Shown piece after piece: positions 1-6,262 of a stretch of 6,370 nucleotides of DNA. The position numbers were made by a program, and so were the translations under genes. How positions within the stretch are numbered: the stretch's first letter is position 1; every line of letters starts with the position of its first letter. The notes below the pieces were generated by a model that worked only from the letters and a program-made list of their open reading frames with translations, was not told the DNA's origin and did no database searches. Source of the DNA: a bacterium (lineage in GTDB: Bacteria; Spirochaetota; UBA4802; UBA5550); contig JAAENB010000490.1 of the NCBI GenBank assembly GCA_024224995.1, forward strand, positions 1 to 6,370, read 5' to 3'.

Positions 1-238
1 GCATCCCTCCTCAGAGTCTCCATAGCCCTGGCCAGAAACCAGCCAGTAAAGGCGTTGCACTGCAACGTCTCTCAGAACCAAACCTTTGCCCGGAGCATCT
101 TCGCTTCGCAAAAAACAGACCCCGGTATCACCACAGTTTCTTTCGTATTTTTCCCGGCCCTGCCGGGTCGGCACTCGTCACAGAGGGGCAAACCCCGGAG
201 CCGGAGCCCGGTCACTGAGCGGAGCCGAAGTGCCCGGG
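1..238. repeat. Gene-free cluster of GC-rich palindromes (REP-like)
   Basis: No convincing gene lies here; the short plus-strand frames have no ribosome site and resemble nothing known. Instead the stretch carries a series of small dyads: a 5-bp stem (28-32 with 42-46), a perfect 7+1+7 palindrome at 53-67, a perfect 6-bp stem with a 3-base loop at 153-167, GGGG/CCCC around CAAA at 185-196, a tandem CCGGAG pair at 195-206, and a 10-bp arm hairpin at 207-238. It lies directly downstream of the minus-strand amidohydrolase stop codon. None of the stems is followed by a T-run on the minus strand, so it does not look like a standard terminator. Such clusters are typical of REP/BIME-like intergenic repeats; membership of a dispersed family is my inference. 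Confidence 0.5.
207..238. repeat. Hairpin touching the amidohydrolase stop codon
   Basis: Arms 207-216 and 229-238 pair at 9 of 10 positions around a 12-base loop, and the right arm ends one base before the TAA stop (complement of 239-241). The core CACTGAGCGGAGCCGAAGTG resembles a short repeat that I recall recurring between genes in several bacterial phyla. It could protect the 3' end of the amidohydrolase mRNA or slow polymerase, but there is no T-tract, so intrinsic termination is not supported. Confidence 0.5.
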
Positions 239-1873
239 TTAGGTAGTCTTTCTCAAGACTTTCCCAAACTTCTTCTTTTTCTCAAAACCCTTATTCCCAA
301 CAACGGGGCTGCCGTTAATGAATACATAGTCGATCCCGGTAACGGGCTCTGTCCGGTCTTCCCTGTCTCTTATGGTCTCCGGATCGAACAGGACCAGGTC
401 CGCGAAGTATCCTTTTCTTAGCTCGCCCCGCTTCTGAATCCCGATCCTTCGGGCAGAGGCTCCGGTCATGCGATGCACGGCGTCCGCCATTGACATGAGC
501 CCGTATTCGCGGCTGTAGGTGCCGAGTATCCGGGGAAAACAGCCTGCTGCCGCGGGATTCTGAAGCCCTTCCCGGGTTACGAGGGCGTCAGTTTCGAAAT
601 GACAGAGCGGATGCGCCATGAGTCTTCCTGTTATGCTGTCCGGGCCAAGCCCGTCGTAATAATCGGCCGTAAGTATTCTGGCCTTGCCCTCGGATTTTTC
701 AGTAAAATCAATAAGCGTATCGATCACATCAAGTCCCAGGTCCCGGGCGATATCGGAGAATAACATGCCCTCGTATTTTTTATACGGTTCATACCAGGCG
801 CTGAGAACTCTGAACTTCCCGGAATCGAATTTCAAAAAATAACGCGCCGCAGTCAGGTTCATCTTCAGTTTCCGGTACATGCTCCGTTTGCCGATATTAT
901 TGGTAAAACCCTCGATAAACCAGTGCGGAAATATGGCCAAAATTCCGGTATTTCCATAAAGATAGGGAAACCCGTCAAAGGCGATATCGACCCCCTGTTT
1001 GTACGCCTTCTCGATCATCCCCAGACAGCGATCCGCTGTTTTCCAGGTTGGTTTAAAGACGAATAACAGGTGAGAGACCTGTAATGGTACGTCTACATCC
1101 CGCGCCATGTTGATTACTTCCCGCAAGGCGATCACGTTATGCGCCGTTCCTCCCGGTATTATGGGGTAGAGATCGGAGAGCGCGTTGTATGCTTTGAGAT
1201 GGGCGGTGACGATCCCTCCTCTCCGTTTGGCTATTGATGCAAACCAGTTGATCTCGGCTTTGGGGGCAAACATGCCGGGTGGATAGGCCAGCCCAAAGGA
1301 CAAGCCAAATACCCCGGCATCAAAGGACTCGTCCAGGGAATATTGGATGCGCCGCAAATCGCTCATAGTGAGCCGCTCTGCCGAAAAAAGCCCTTTAATA
1401 GTGGCCCGCAAGGCCGCATGACCGGCCATATGTGCCATATTACAGACGACTCCCTGCGTTTCGAGCCGTTCAAAAAAGGAATTCATTGACGAATCACTTT
1501 CTTTAAAGGGGCCGTCACAGAGGAGTACGGCAAAGTTATGCATATCGCTGATGTGATCTTGAAAAAGCGGCGCAGGCGAAAAACCGCACTGCCCCGTTAC
1601 CACAGTGGTGATTCCCTGGGAAATGACCTGCTCCATGGCGTCGAAATGATCGGGTTCATTTAAAATGAAATCATAATGCGTATGTATATCTATAAATCCG
1701 GGCGACAGAACCTTTCCCTCTCCGGATATGGTCTTTTTGGCGCGCGGCAGCCGGGTTTCCCTGCCCCGGATAATCTCGGATATGGTGTCTTTTTTAACCA
1801 AAAGCGACCCCTCATAGGGCGCGTTCCCGGTTCCGTCAATGATGGTGGCATTTTTTATACAATAATCATGCAT
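239..1873 (-). CDS. D-aminoacylase / N-acyl-D-amino-acid deacylase family amidohydrolase
   Basis: Cytoplasmic metal-dependent hydrolase of 544 residues, with no signal peptide or membrane segment. The family removes N-acyl groups from D-amino acids or opens related amides. Residue numbers count from the chosen start. An N-terminal beta segment with ATIIDGTG (9-16) leads to GFIDIHTHYD (59-68), the metal motif His64-x-His66. Cys96 in TGQCGFSPAP is the bridging cysteine that replaces the carboxylated lysine in this subfamily. His225 (TAHLK) and His268 (QVSHLL) fit the other metal ligands, and Asp429 (FETDALV) the catalytic aspartate. The C-terminus has the usual TGASARRIG and GYFADLVLFDP motifs. 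The start at 1873 is preceded by GAGAG six bases upstream and places Cys at 96, as I recall for Alcaligenes faecalis D-aminoacylase; in-frame ATGs at 1939 and 1912 lack a ribosome site. It is longer than the usual 480-500 residues, with extra sequence between His268 and Asp429. No operon partner. Exact substrate unknown. Confidence 0.88.
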   Translation of the reverse strand: MHDYCIKNATIIDGTGNAPYEGSLLVKKDTISEIIRGRETRLPRAKKTISGEGKVLSPGFIDIHTHYDFILNEPDHFDAMEQVISQGITTVVTGQCGFSPAPLFQDHISDMHNFAVLLCDGPFKESDSSMNSFFERLETQGVVCNMAHMAGHAALRATIKGLFSAERLTMSDLRRIQYSLDESFDAGVFGLSFGLAYPPGMFAPKAEINWFASIAKRRGGIVTAHLKAYNALSDLYPIIPGGTAHNVIALREVINMARDVDVPLQVSHLLFVFKPTWKTADRCLGMIEKAYKQGVDIAFDGFPYLYGNTGILAIFPHWFIEGFTNNIGKRSMYRKLKMNLTAARYFLKFDSGKFRVLSAWYEPYKKYEGMLFSDIARDLGLDVIDTLIDFTEKSEGKARILTADYYDGLGPDSITGRLMAHPLCHFETDALVTREGLQNPAAAGCFPRILGTYSREYGLMSMADAVHRMTGASARRIGIQKRGELRKGYFADLVLFDPETIRDREDRTEPVTGIDYVFINGSPVVGNKGFEKKKKFGKVLRKTT

Positions 1874-1879
1874 GATTTT

Positions 1880-1884
1880 CTCTC
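1880..1884 (-). promoter_or_regulatory. Ribosome binding site that fixes the amidohydrolase start
   Basis: On the minus strand GAGAG stands six bases before the ATG at 1873. The two further upstream in-frame ATG codons have no purine-rich stretch in front of them, so this site decides the start. Confidence 0.55.
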
Positions 1885-2049
1885 GTTTTTTATTTTGTGG
1901 GATTATGTTCATTCGCGCATGTATATCAAAAAAATGCAAGCAATTTAGAGGAAAGTTTTTAATCGCATAGACCGGCCGGCTGCACGGGAGGGGCTCATCT
2001 ACTGCAAGACTTATATGTATTTAGTTAAGGTAAAATTAATAATTAGCTA

Positions 2050-2078
2050 TTGACAATAAACAATTGATTATTACTGAT
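2050..2078 (+). promoter_or_regulatory. Candidate promoter and AT-rich dyad upstream of small orphan
   Basis: A perfect -35 hexamer TTGACA lies at 2050-2055, but the -10 at 16-17 bp spacing (TACTGA or ACTGAT, 2072-2078) is poor. The spacer is itself a near-palindrome (AATAAACAATTGATTATT, 2055-2072, 16 of 18 bases symmetrical), which could be an operator. A weak -10 plus a dyad would suit an activated or repressed promoter; the high AT content means chance is also possible. Confidence 0.3.
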
Positions 2079-2156
2079 CATAAGAGGAGACGGAATTCAG
2101 GTCATTACGATTTAGATATGAGTACTTATATTTTTTGATGGAAAAGGTGTGATCAC

Positions 2157-2480
2157 ATGGGGACAAGGGCAAAAATAAAAATAGAAAATAAAGGCAGGAT
2201 TATATGTTCCAGGTATTACAATATGGATGGACATGTAGAGAACTGGGCTCCAATGCTTATTATAGCCTTAAATCAAACTACCTCGGAAAATATTTTGAAG
2301 AATAGACAGTTGTTTCAGTTTATGTTTGATGACTATGAAAGTGACGATGGTTTGAATTATCTATGTAAGGTTGAGGTATCGGATGATGACTACCATATAA
2401 CAATAATCAATTATAATAAGGAATTACTTTTTGAAGGAACATTAGATGAATTTTCTAAAAAATATGATGAGATTTATTAA
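2157..2480 (+). CDS. Small orphan protein of the MGTR...DG type, function unknown
   Basis: A 107-residue soluble, acidic protein with no signal peptide or membrane segment. It opens with MGTRAKIKIENKG and continues with Y..MDG..E (residues 21-28). This resembles small uncharacterised proteins, common in phages, plasmids and scattered chromosomes, that begin MGTRA and carry a YR..DGYPE motif near residue 20-30; here the motif is diverged to YYNMDGHVEN. The middle and C-terminal parts are rich in Asp, Glu and Tyr and look like alternating beta strands. AAGGTG lies seven bases before the ATG, and an in-frame TGA shortly upstream leaves this as the only start. Codons are much more AT-rich than in the two flanking genes, and no neighbour shares its strand, which suggests lateral acquisition. 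I know of no assigned function and propose none. Confidence 0.72.
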   Translation: MGTRAKIKIENKGRIICSRYYNMDGHVENWAPMLIIALNQTTSENILKNRQLFQFMFDDYESDDGLNYLCKVEVSDDDYHITIINYNKELLFEGTLDEFSKKYDEIY

Positions 2481-2570
2481 CGCTGGTCGAGTCGAGTCCA
2501 TGACTCACCCCGAACAGTACTGCCGCTTATTATAAGCATTCAATTGTTCATAGCAGCTAAATCTATCATC

Positions 2571-2608
2571 TTCTTCCCTTTATAAAAAGGAATTATAAAA
2601 GGGAAGAA
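2571..2608. terminator. Hairpin between convergent genes, possible bidirectional terminator
   Basis: Arms 2571-2585 and 2593-2608 (TTCTTCCCTTTATAA against TTATAAAAGGGAAGAA) pair along their whole length except for one bulged base, around a short A/G-rich loop. It lies between the 3' ends of the plus-strand orphan (stop at 2480) and the minus-strand protease (stop at 2626), where a shared terminator is expected. The stem is AT-rich and has no clean T-run beyond it on either strand, so it is weaker than a textbook terminator. A smaller GCTTA/TAAGC hairpin lies at 2525-2537. Confidence 0.45.
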
Positions 2609-2625
2609 AACTAAATAATCAACTA

Positions 2626-4806
2626 TCAATCTTCATTAAAAAGCTCAATGAAGCTCTGAGACGCAGGGAGAATTCCCAGGTAACCAACAGTTTCCGCGGC
2701 ATGCTTAATCTCATCATCTTTCGATTGTTCTTCTTCAAGAAAAAATTCAAAAGAAGCCGTAGAGATATTCCGCATCCGAAAACCCGTAGTATCGGTGCCG
2801 TTTGTACTTTGCATGGCTGCGAAAAGAACCGGTGTTTCTGCAAAAGCCTGGTTTACAAAATCCCGGTAATACCACTCTTCAACATCAGTCTCGGGGTTGT
2901 CGAAATCCCCTGAAAGAATGTAAGCACTGAGCTCCATGCCATTGTCAAGAGCAAGAGTCCCTTGAGACAGGGCGATCCAGCCAACAGCTTCGCTGCCATG
3001 AGTTTTACCAAGGTTCTCTTCACTTTGCAGATAGAGGGAAAATCCATTGATCGTAATATCATCCTGCCTGGTCACGGCTGCAGTGCTGTCGGAATTAGTC
3101 TGTACCTGTGAGAGCACAACCGGTGTGTCACTAAATGACCCGGGAAAAGCGATTGTCTCTTTAGTACTTCCCACACTACCTGTTCCGGCCTGTAAAACAG
3201 AACCGTCGGACAATTCAAAGGTTCCGGCTTCCATAACAAAATAATTCAGTGTTTCACTGGAATGAGTCCCGTCAAGATAATCCCACTCCTGCACCTGGAA
3301 CTGAAAGCTGCTTTCCGTGATATTTCGCAGCCGCGTTGTCACCGGCTGGCCGCCGTTATTGGTGACAACCTGCATAATAACTACAGGATTTTCAAAGGTA
3401 TTGGCCAGGTTCACTGAGGTCCACTGATCACGGTCCTGCTGTTGGACAGATATTTCCCCGCTTTCTATATTAATAGATGCCGACGGGTCATCACCGGGAG
3501 CGGTAAGGGGCACACAATTATCCGTTTCAGGAGAACGCAGGCTGTCGACATATTCAACAACAGTGGGATGGAAATGCATAACAAAATTTGTAATGCCGCC
3601 TGAACAGGCGTGACAGTAACTCATTATGGTTCCTCCCCAGGCCTGGGAACAATCCTTGTCATCTCCGGAAAGACCGCAGCCGTCAATAGGCGGATCGTAA
3701 GAATGAGTATGGGGAGAACCAAAAGTATGACCCAGCTCGTGAGCCAAAACAATGGCATCCCAGTTTCCTGAAGAATGATCTTCTAAGGGACTGGTGAAAT
3801 TACCATTAATCCCTGCCACAGCGTACCCCGCATTCTTATTGCATATGGAATTCACCCATGCCAGGCCGCCGCCCACTAACTCCGAGAGCATAATGGCTGA
3901 ATGCCGCTCAATAGCATATTCGGGATTACTTTCCGTTGACCATCGTTCGCGGAATTGAGTAAGTAAATCGTTAATTCCATTGTCGGCGTAGCCGTCATTT
4001 CCATCGGGCCATAAACGAAGATAGCTTACATATAAATGAGCGTTAAACTCATTGAACATTGGTGATACGGCCGCAAAGAGAGTGAGGATATAGTTCTCAG
4101 CAGCTTCCGTATCTCCGTCAAATTCGTCAACCAGGCCTGCTGTTGTTTCTACGGCAATTCGATAATAATCCAGGCCATTGGAATTCCCGGATGATAGAGT
4201 TTTTGAAGTTATCCCGTTTACAGAAGTAATAACATCGGGAGCTCCGGGGAGCTGCAGAGCCGCATCCTTCCAGGTAGACGGGAGAAAATCTTCGGCATGA
4301 GCATCATACGATAAGATGTATGAATCCTTAGGAGAATGGGTAATGACTCGCTTTATGCCGCCCACTGCATTCCTGGTGTAGCCCTGGGCACCTTGCGGCG
4401 TAAGGGCAAGAAAAATAGAGTCTCCGCTCTCTTCTATTTCACCAGTCACAACAACAAGGTTTGGCTTGCGGTGAATTCGTTTGTAACCGTGATAGATTGC
4501 GGTATGGCGGGCAAAGGTTTCAACCTTTTGGATATTGGTGATAGTGGTTCCTTTGCCTGGCGTAAGAGGAAAATCACTAATGGCTGCAACATCGTCACTT
4601 TCAATACGCTGCTTTAATTTTTGAAAGAGACCGCGGTCCATTTTCATAAAAGCGTAATTGCTTTTTATTGATTTCCCTTTCGCGATCACGCTTGCTGGCG
4701 CTTTACTCTCCACAAGGGGAGACGGAACTCTCTTTCCGTACTCAAAACAGCCGGAATAAATAAAAATTGAGCTTAACAAAACAGCTTTTAAGTATTTTTT
4801 AAACAT
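2626..4806 (-). CDS. Secreted lipoprotein zinc metalloprotease (metzincin, reprolysin-like) with three C-terminal repeats
   Basis: A 726-residue exported protease. Residues 1-20 form a lipoprotein signal peptide (KK, hydrophobic LLSSIFI, then YSGC with Cys20); the Ile at -4 rather than Leu at -3 fits the relaxed spirochaetal lipobox. Residues 21-205 look like a propeptide and contain no cysteine, so no cysteine switch. The catalytic domain (about 208-430) carries the metzincin signature HELGHTFGSPH (His356, Glu357, His360, Gly363, His366) and a Met-turn TIMSYC (Met395), with several cysteines (322, 377, 386, 398, 401, 431) likely forming disulfides. Residues about 449-720 are three repeats of about 90 residues, each with F..[NT]PV, a turn, SF/GF and H..E[TA][LV], vaguely like H-type lectin or other surface-binding beta-sandwich modules. 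AGGAG lies seven bases before the ATG. The likely role is degradation of external protein at the cell surface; the substrate is not visible. Confidence 0.85.
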   Translation of the reverse strand: MFKKYLKAVLLSSIFIYSGCFEYGKRVPSPLVESKAPASVIAKGKSIKSNYAFMKMDRGLFQKLKQRIESDDVAAISDFPLTPGKGTTITNIQKVETFARHTAIYHGYKRIHRKPNLVVVTGEIEESGDSIFLALTPQGAQGYTRNAVGGIKRVITHSPKDSYILSYDAHAEDFLPSTWKDAALQLPGAPDVITSVNGITSKTLSSGNSNGLDYYRIAVETTAGLVDEFDGDTEAAENYILTLFAAVSPMFNEFNAHLYVSYLRLWPDGNDGYADNGINDLLTQFRERWSTESNPEYAIERHSAIMLSELVGGGLAWVNSICNKNAGYAVAGINGNFTSPLEDHSSGNWDAIVLAHELGHTFGSPHTHSYDPPIDGCGLSGDDKDCSQAWGGTIMSYCHACSGGITNFVMHFHPTVVEYVDSLRSPETDNCVPLTAPGDDPSASINIESGEISVQQQDRDQWTSVNLANTFENPVVIMQVVTNNGGQPVTTRLRNITESSFQFQVQEWDYLDGTHSSETLNYFVMEAGTFELSDGSVLQAGTGSVGSTKETIAFPGSFSDTPVVLSQVQTNSDSTAAVTRQDDITINGFSLYLQSEENLGKTHGSEAVGWIALSQGTLALDNGMELSAYILSGDFDNPETDVEEWYYRDFVNQAFAETPVLFAAMQSTNGTDTTGFRMRNISTASFEFFLEEEQSKDDEIKHAAETVGYLGILPASQSFIELFNED

Positions 4807-4813
4807 TTGGATT

Positions 4814-4819
4814 CTCCTT
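4814..4819 (-). promoter_or_regulatory. Strong ribosome binding site of the metalloprotease
   Basis: The minus strand reads AAGGAG, seven bases before the ATG at 4806. It is the strongest Shine-Dalgarno match in the window and fixes the start directly before the lipoprotein signal peptide. Confidence 0.7.
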
Positions 4820-4834
4820 TTATTATTAATCTTA

Positions 4835-4917
4835 TTAATCTGCCATTACAGAGCCGATTCCCAGGAAACTAACAGTTTCATCGGCATGCTTAATACTTTG
4901 CATGGCCGCGAAAAGAA
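4835..4917 (-). pseudogene. Decayed fragment of a second metalloprotease copy (3' end)
   Basis: Two blocks match the 3' part of the downstream protease gene in the same orientation: 4857-4894 against 2672-2709 (34 of 38 bases) and 4895-4917 against 2806-2828 (22 of 23). The 96 bases between the two blocks in the intact gene are absent here, an in-frame loss of 32 codons. Read in the homologous frame it gives LFAAMQS joined to IKHADETVSFLGI, then GSVMAD and a TAA at 4835-4837. An in-frame TAG just upstream (about 4931) and the lack of a start in that frame show it is not an intact gene. It is best explained as the ghost of a tandem paralogue, or of a family member elsewhere, deleted down to its last repeat. 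It lies in the leader of the intact gene, after the promoter. Confidence 0.75.
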
Positions 4918-4940
4918 AAAGACATGGTCTCTACCTCCAT
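4890..4940 (-). other. Possible leader mini-ORF in front of the protease
   Basis: An ATG at 4925 is preceded at eight bases by a clean GGAGG (complement of 4934-4938) and opens a frame that stops at 4890; an in-frame ATG at 4940 would make it 16 residues (MEVETMSFSFRGHAKY). The frame differs from the homologous frame of the protease ghost it overlaps, so it may be the surviving translation start of the deleted gene, now out of frame. It could be translated as a chance leader peptide. There is no sign of attenuation such as codon runs or alternative hairpins. Confidence 0.25.
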
Positions 4941-4974
4941 TTAGTAGTTTTTATTTGTTTAGTTAAAAAGATGC

Positions 4975-4988
4975 GATTTGGCCAAATC
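4975..4988. promoter_or_regulatory. Perfect 14-bp palindrome, operator candidate
   Basis: GATTTGGCCAAATC is fully self-complementary. It begins six bases after the -10 hexamer on the minus strand, so it covers the predicted transcription start, a classic place for a repressor site. Which protein would bind is unknown; AraC-family proteins more often use direct repeats, so the neighbouring regulator is not an obvious match. Confidence 0.45.
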
Positions 4989-4993
4989 ATAAT

Positions 4994-5022
4994 AATATAA
5001 CAAAACCACCGGTAGTTGACAA
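4994..5022 (-). promoter_or_regulatory. Sigma70-type promoter of the protease locus
   Basis: On the minus strand TTGTCA (complement of 5017-5022) and TATATT (complement of 4994-4999) are separated by exactly 17 bases; each differs from consensus at one position. Transcription would start near 4987 and give a leader of about 180 bases that contains the palindrome, the mini-ORF and the gene ghost before the protease start. It is the best promoter match in the window. Confidence 0.6.
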
Positions 5023-5096
5023 TACAGATTTCATTATTATGGGCGGGTGAATTTCCGGGATTATAATTCTGTCAATTACAGGGATGCTATTCGATC

Positions 5097-6221
5097 TTAT
5101 TTTTTCGATTTGCGGAATTCCCGCGGTGTTTGGCCTGTTTGTTTGACAAAGCCTGAGTTGAATGTTGTTGTGGAGTTAAAACCTACGGCGTTACAAATTG
5201 ATGTGATTGACCTGCCCGGTTCTTCAATAAGCATCTTCTTCGCTTCTTCTATTCGATACGTATTAACATAGGCGTTAAAATTAACTTCAAGAACGTTATT
5301 AAGGATTTCCGACAACTGGTGCTGATTGATCTCCAGCTCCCGGGAAAGGCTTTTCAGGGTTAAATCCTCATCGGCGAATGCCTTTTCCTTTTCCATGATA
5401 TTTTGTAATGAATCAATGATTTTTGTTACATTGAGATTATTGAGTTTTGACCGGTTGTATTGTGATTCGTTGATTTGAATTTGAGAATTCTCAAGAAAGT
5501 GAGGATATCTTTTAGTTAAAACAAACAAGAAACAGAGAAAACAACTTGATGCTGCCATTGATATTTGAACCAGGGTCTGAGAAATGAAATCTCCTATTAA
5601 GGAAATTGTACAAATGAAAATTACTACTATTGAATAAAGCAGGGCTGTGAAGATTGCATCTTTGTTTTCTTCTTGTTTCCTTTTTAATAAAGAATAAGAA
5701 TTTTTCAATGGAGATAACATCAAAATAATCAGTAATATTTTAGGCAATACCTGTAAAAAATAAATTATGCTCTCATATCTCGACAACCCGGTAAATTCAT
5801 TGCCTGTCATTGTTTTAAATTCCAGCGCTGCTGCTGTTATGTTTAAATTTTTAAAGAATGGCAGGATTAACAGTATTATCGCAAGTAGAGATAGCATAAA
5901 AAAGAGACCTGCTGTCGTTTTTGTTGCTTTTTGCGGCGGGATCATGGTTGACTTATTGAGTACTAATATAAAATTTGAAACACAGAAAACTGCCATGATG
6001 TGTAACGGTATGAAAATTGATTTTATTAAAAGCGCATACTCGCTTGTATCAAATATTCCTGTTGCGTGGCAAGACGTTGTAAACGCTGCCGCGCTAAAAC
6101 CACCGACGGTGAGAGCTAAAATATAGGTTGAAAGGGTATTGTCTTTCTTAAAAAATTGGGTAATGGCGAAGAGCGCGGATAAGGCTGGTCCAAAAAATAT
6201 TAAGAAAAGCATAAATTGCAT
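5097..6221 (-). CDS. Seven-TM membrane protein fused to an AraC-type DNA-binding domain
   Basis: A 374-residue membrane-bound transcription regulator. Counting from the chosen start, hydrophobic segments lie at about 4-21, 30-48, 62-88, 103-123, 151-171, 188-209 and 215-236, which gives seven. A linker with NLNVTKIIDSLQNIMEKEKAF leads to an AraC/XylS domain (about 262-374) with two helix-turn-helix units: LTLKSLSRELEINQHQLSEI (about 287-306), then SITSICNAVGFNSTTTFNSG (338-357) followed by FVKQTGQTPREFR. The second motif is a textbook family signature. The architecture suggests a receptor that senses an external or membrane signal and binds DNA while anchored. The start at 6221 has GAGAGAG nine bases upstream; the longer frame from 6275 begins inside the inverted repeat with no good ribosome site. 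The gene lies upstream of the protease on the same strand, which makes the protease a plausible target (inference). Confidence 0.85.
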   Translation of the reverse strand: MQFMLFLIFFGPALSALFAITQFFKKDNTLSTYILALTVGGFSAAAFTTSCHATGIFDTSEYALLIKSIFIPLHIMAVFCVSNFILVLNKSTMIPPQKATKTTAGLFFMLSLLAIILLILPFFKNLNITAAALEFKTMTGNEFTGLSRYESIIYFLQVLPKILLIILMLSPLKNSYSLLKRKQEENKDAIFTALLYSIVVIFICTISLIGDFISQTLVQISMAASSCFLCFLFVLTKRYPHFLENSQIQINESQYNRSKLNNLNVTKIIDSLQNIMEKEKAFADEDLTLKSLSRELEINQHQLSEILNNVLEVNFNAYVNTYRIEEAKKMLIEEPGRSITSICNAVGFNSTTTFNSGFVKQTGQTPREFRKSKK

Positions 6222-6230
6222 TTTATGTAT

Positions 6231-6237
6231 CTCTCTC
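6231..6237 (-). promoter_or_regulatory. Ribosome binding site that fixes the regulator start
   Basis: The minus strand reads GAGAGAG, nine bases before the ATG at 6221. It supports this start over the upstream ATG at 6275, which lies inside the inverted repeat and has only a badly spaced AAAGAG in front of it. Confidence 0.5.
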
Positions 6238-6262
6238 AAGAAACTCTTTTTGCTTGTGCGCG

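Larger units (their letters stand above)
1874..2156. other. Divergent intergenic region between amidohydrolase and small orphan
   Basis: Apart from the amidohydrolase ribosome site, this 283-base spacer holds the 5' regions of two divergent genes. Its right half is strongly AT-rich; a GC-rich island (1971-1995, containing CCGGCCGG) interrupts it. For the minus-strand gene the best -10 is TATAAG (complement of 2010-2015), without a good -35. A purine-rich stretch AAGAGGAGA (2082-2090) looks like a ribosome site but has no start codon at a suitable distance. An ATG at 2118 opens only a six-codon frame. I see no riboswitch-like structure. Confidence 0.4.

Noticed and set aside
86..421. Open plus-strand frame of 111 codons at the left end
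   Set aside because: It runs through the palindrome cluster and then antisense to the amidohydrolase 3' end; it has no ribosome site and no recognisable composition or motif.
1874..1939. N-terminal extension of the amidohydrolase to the ATG at 1939 or 1912
   Set aside because: Neither start has a ribosome site, the extra residues are not family-like, and the start at 1873 has GAGAG at good spacing and gives the expected active-site numbering.
1676..1948. Open plus-strand frame of 90 codons
   Set aside because: Almost entirely antisense to the N-terminal coding part of the amidohydrolase, whose metal-binding motifs are clear.
4336..4617. Plus-strand frame of 93 codons
   Set aside because: Antisense to the protease propeptide region; no start signal and no similarity to a known protein.
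5016..5044. Plus-strand promoter based on TTGACA at 5016-5021
   Set aside because: The only TATTAT follows at 13 bases, too short, and no plus-strand gene lies downstream; the minus-strand reading of the same region gives a much better promoter.
5767..6126. Plus-strand frame of 119 codons with hydrophobic stretches
   Set aside because: Its apparent membrane segments mirror those of the regulator on the opposite strand, and it lacks a ribosome site.
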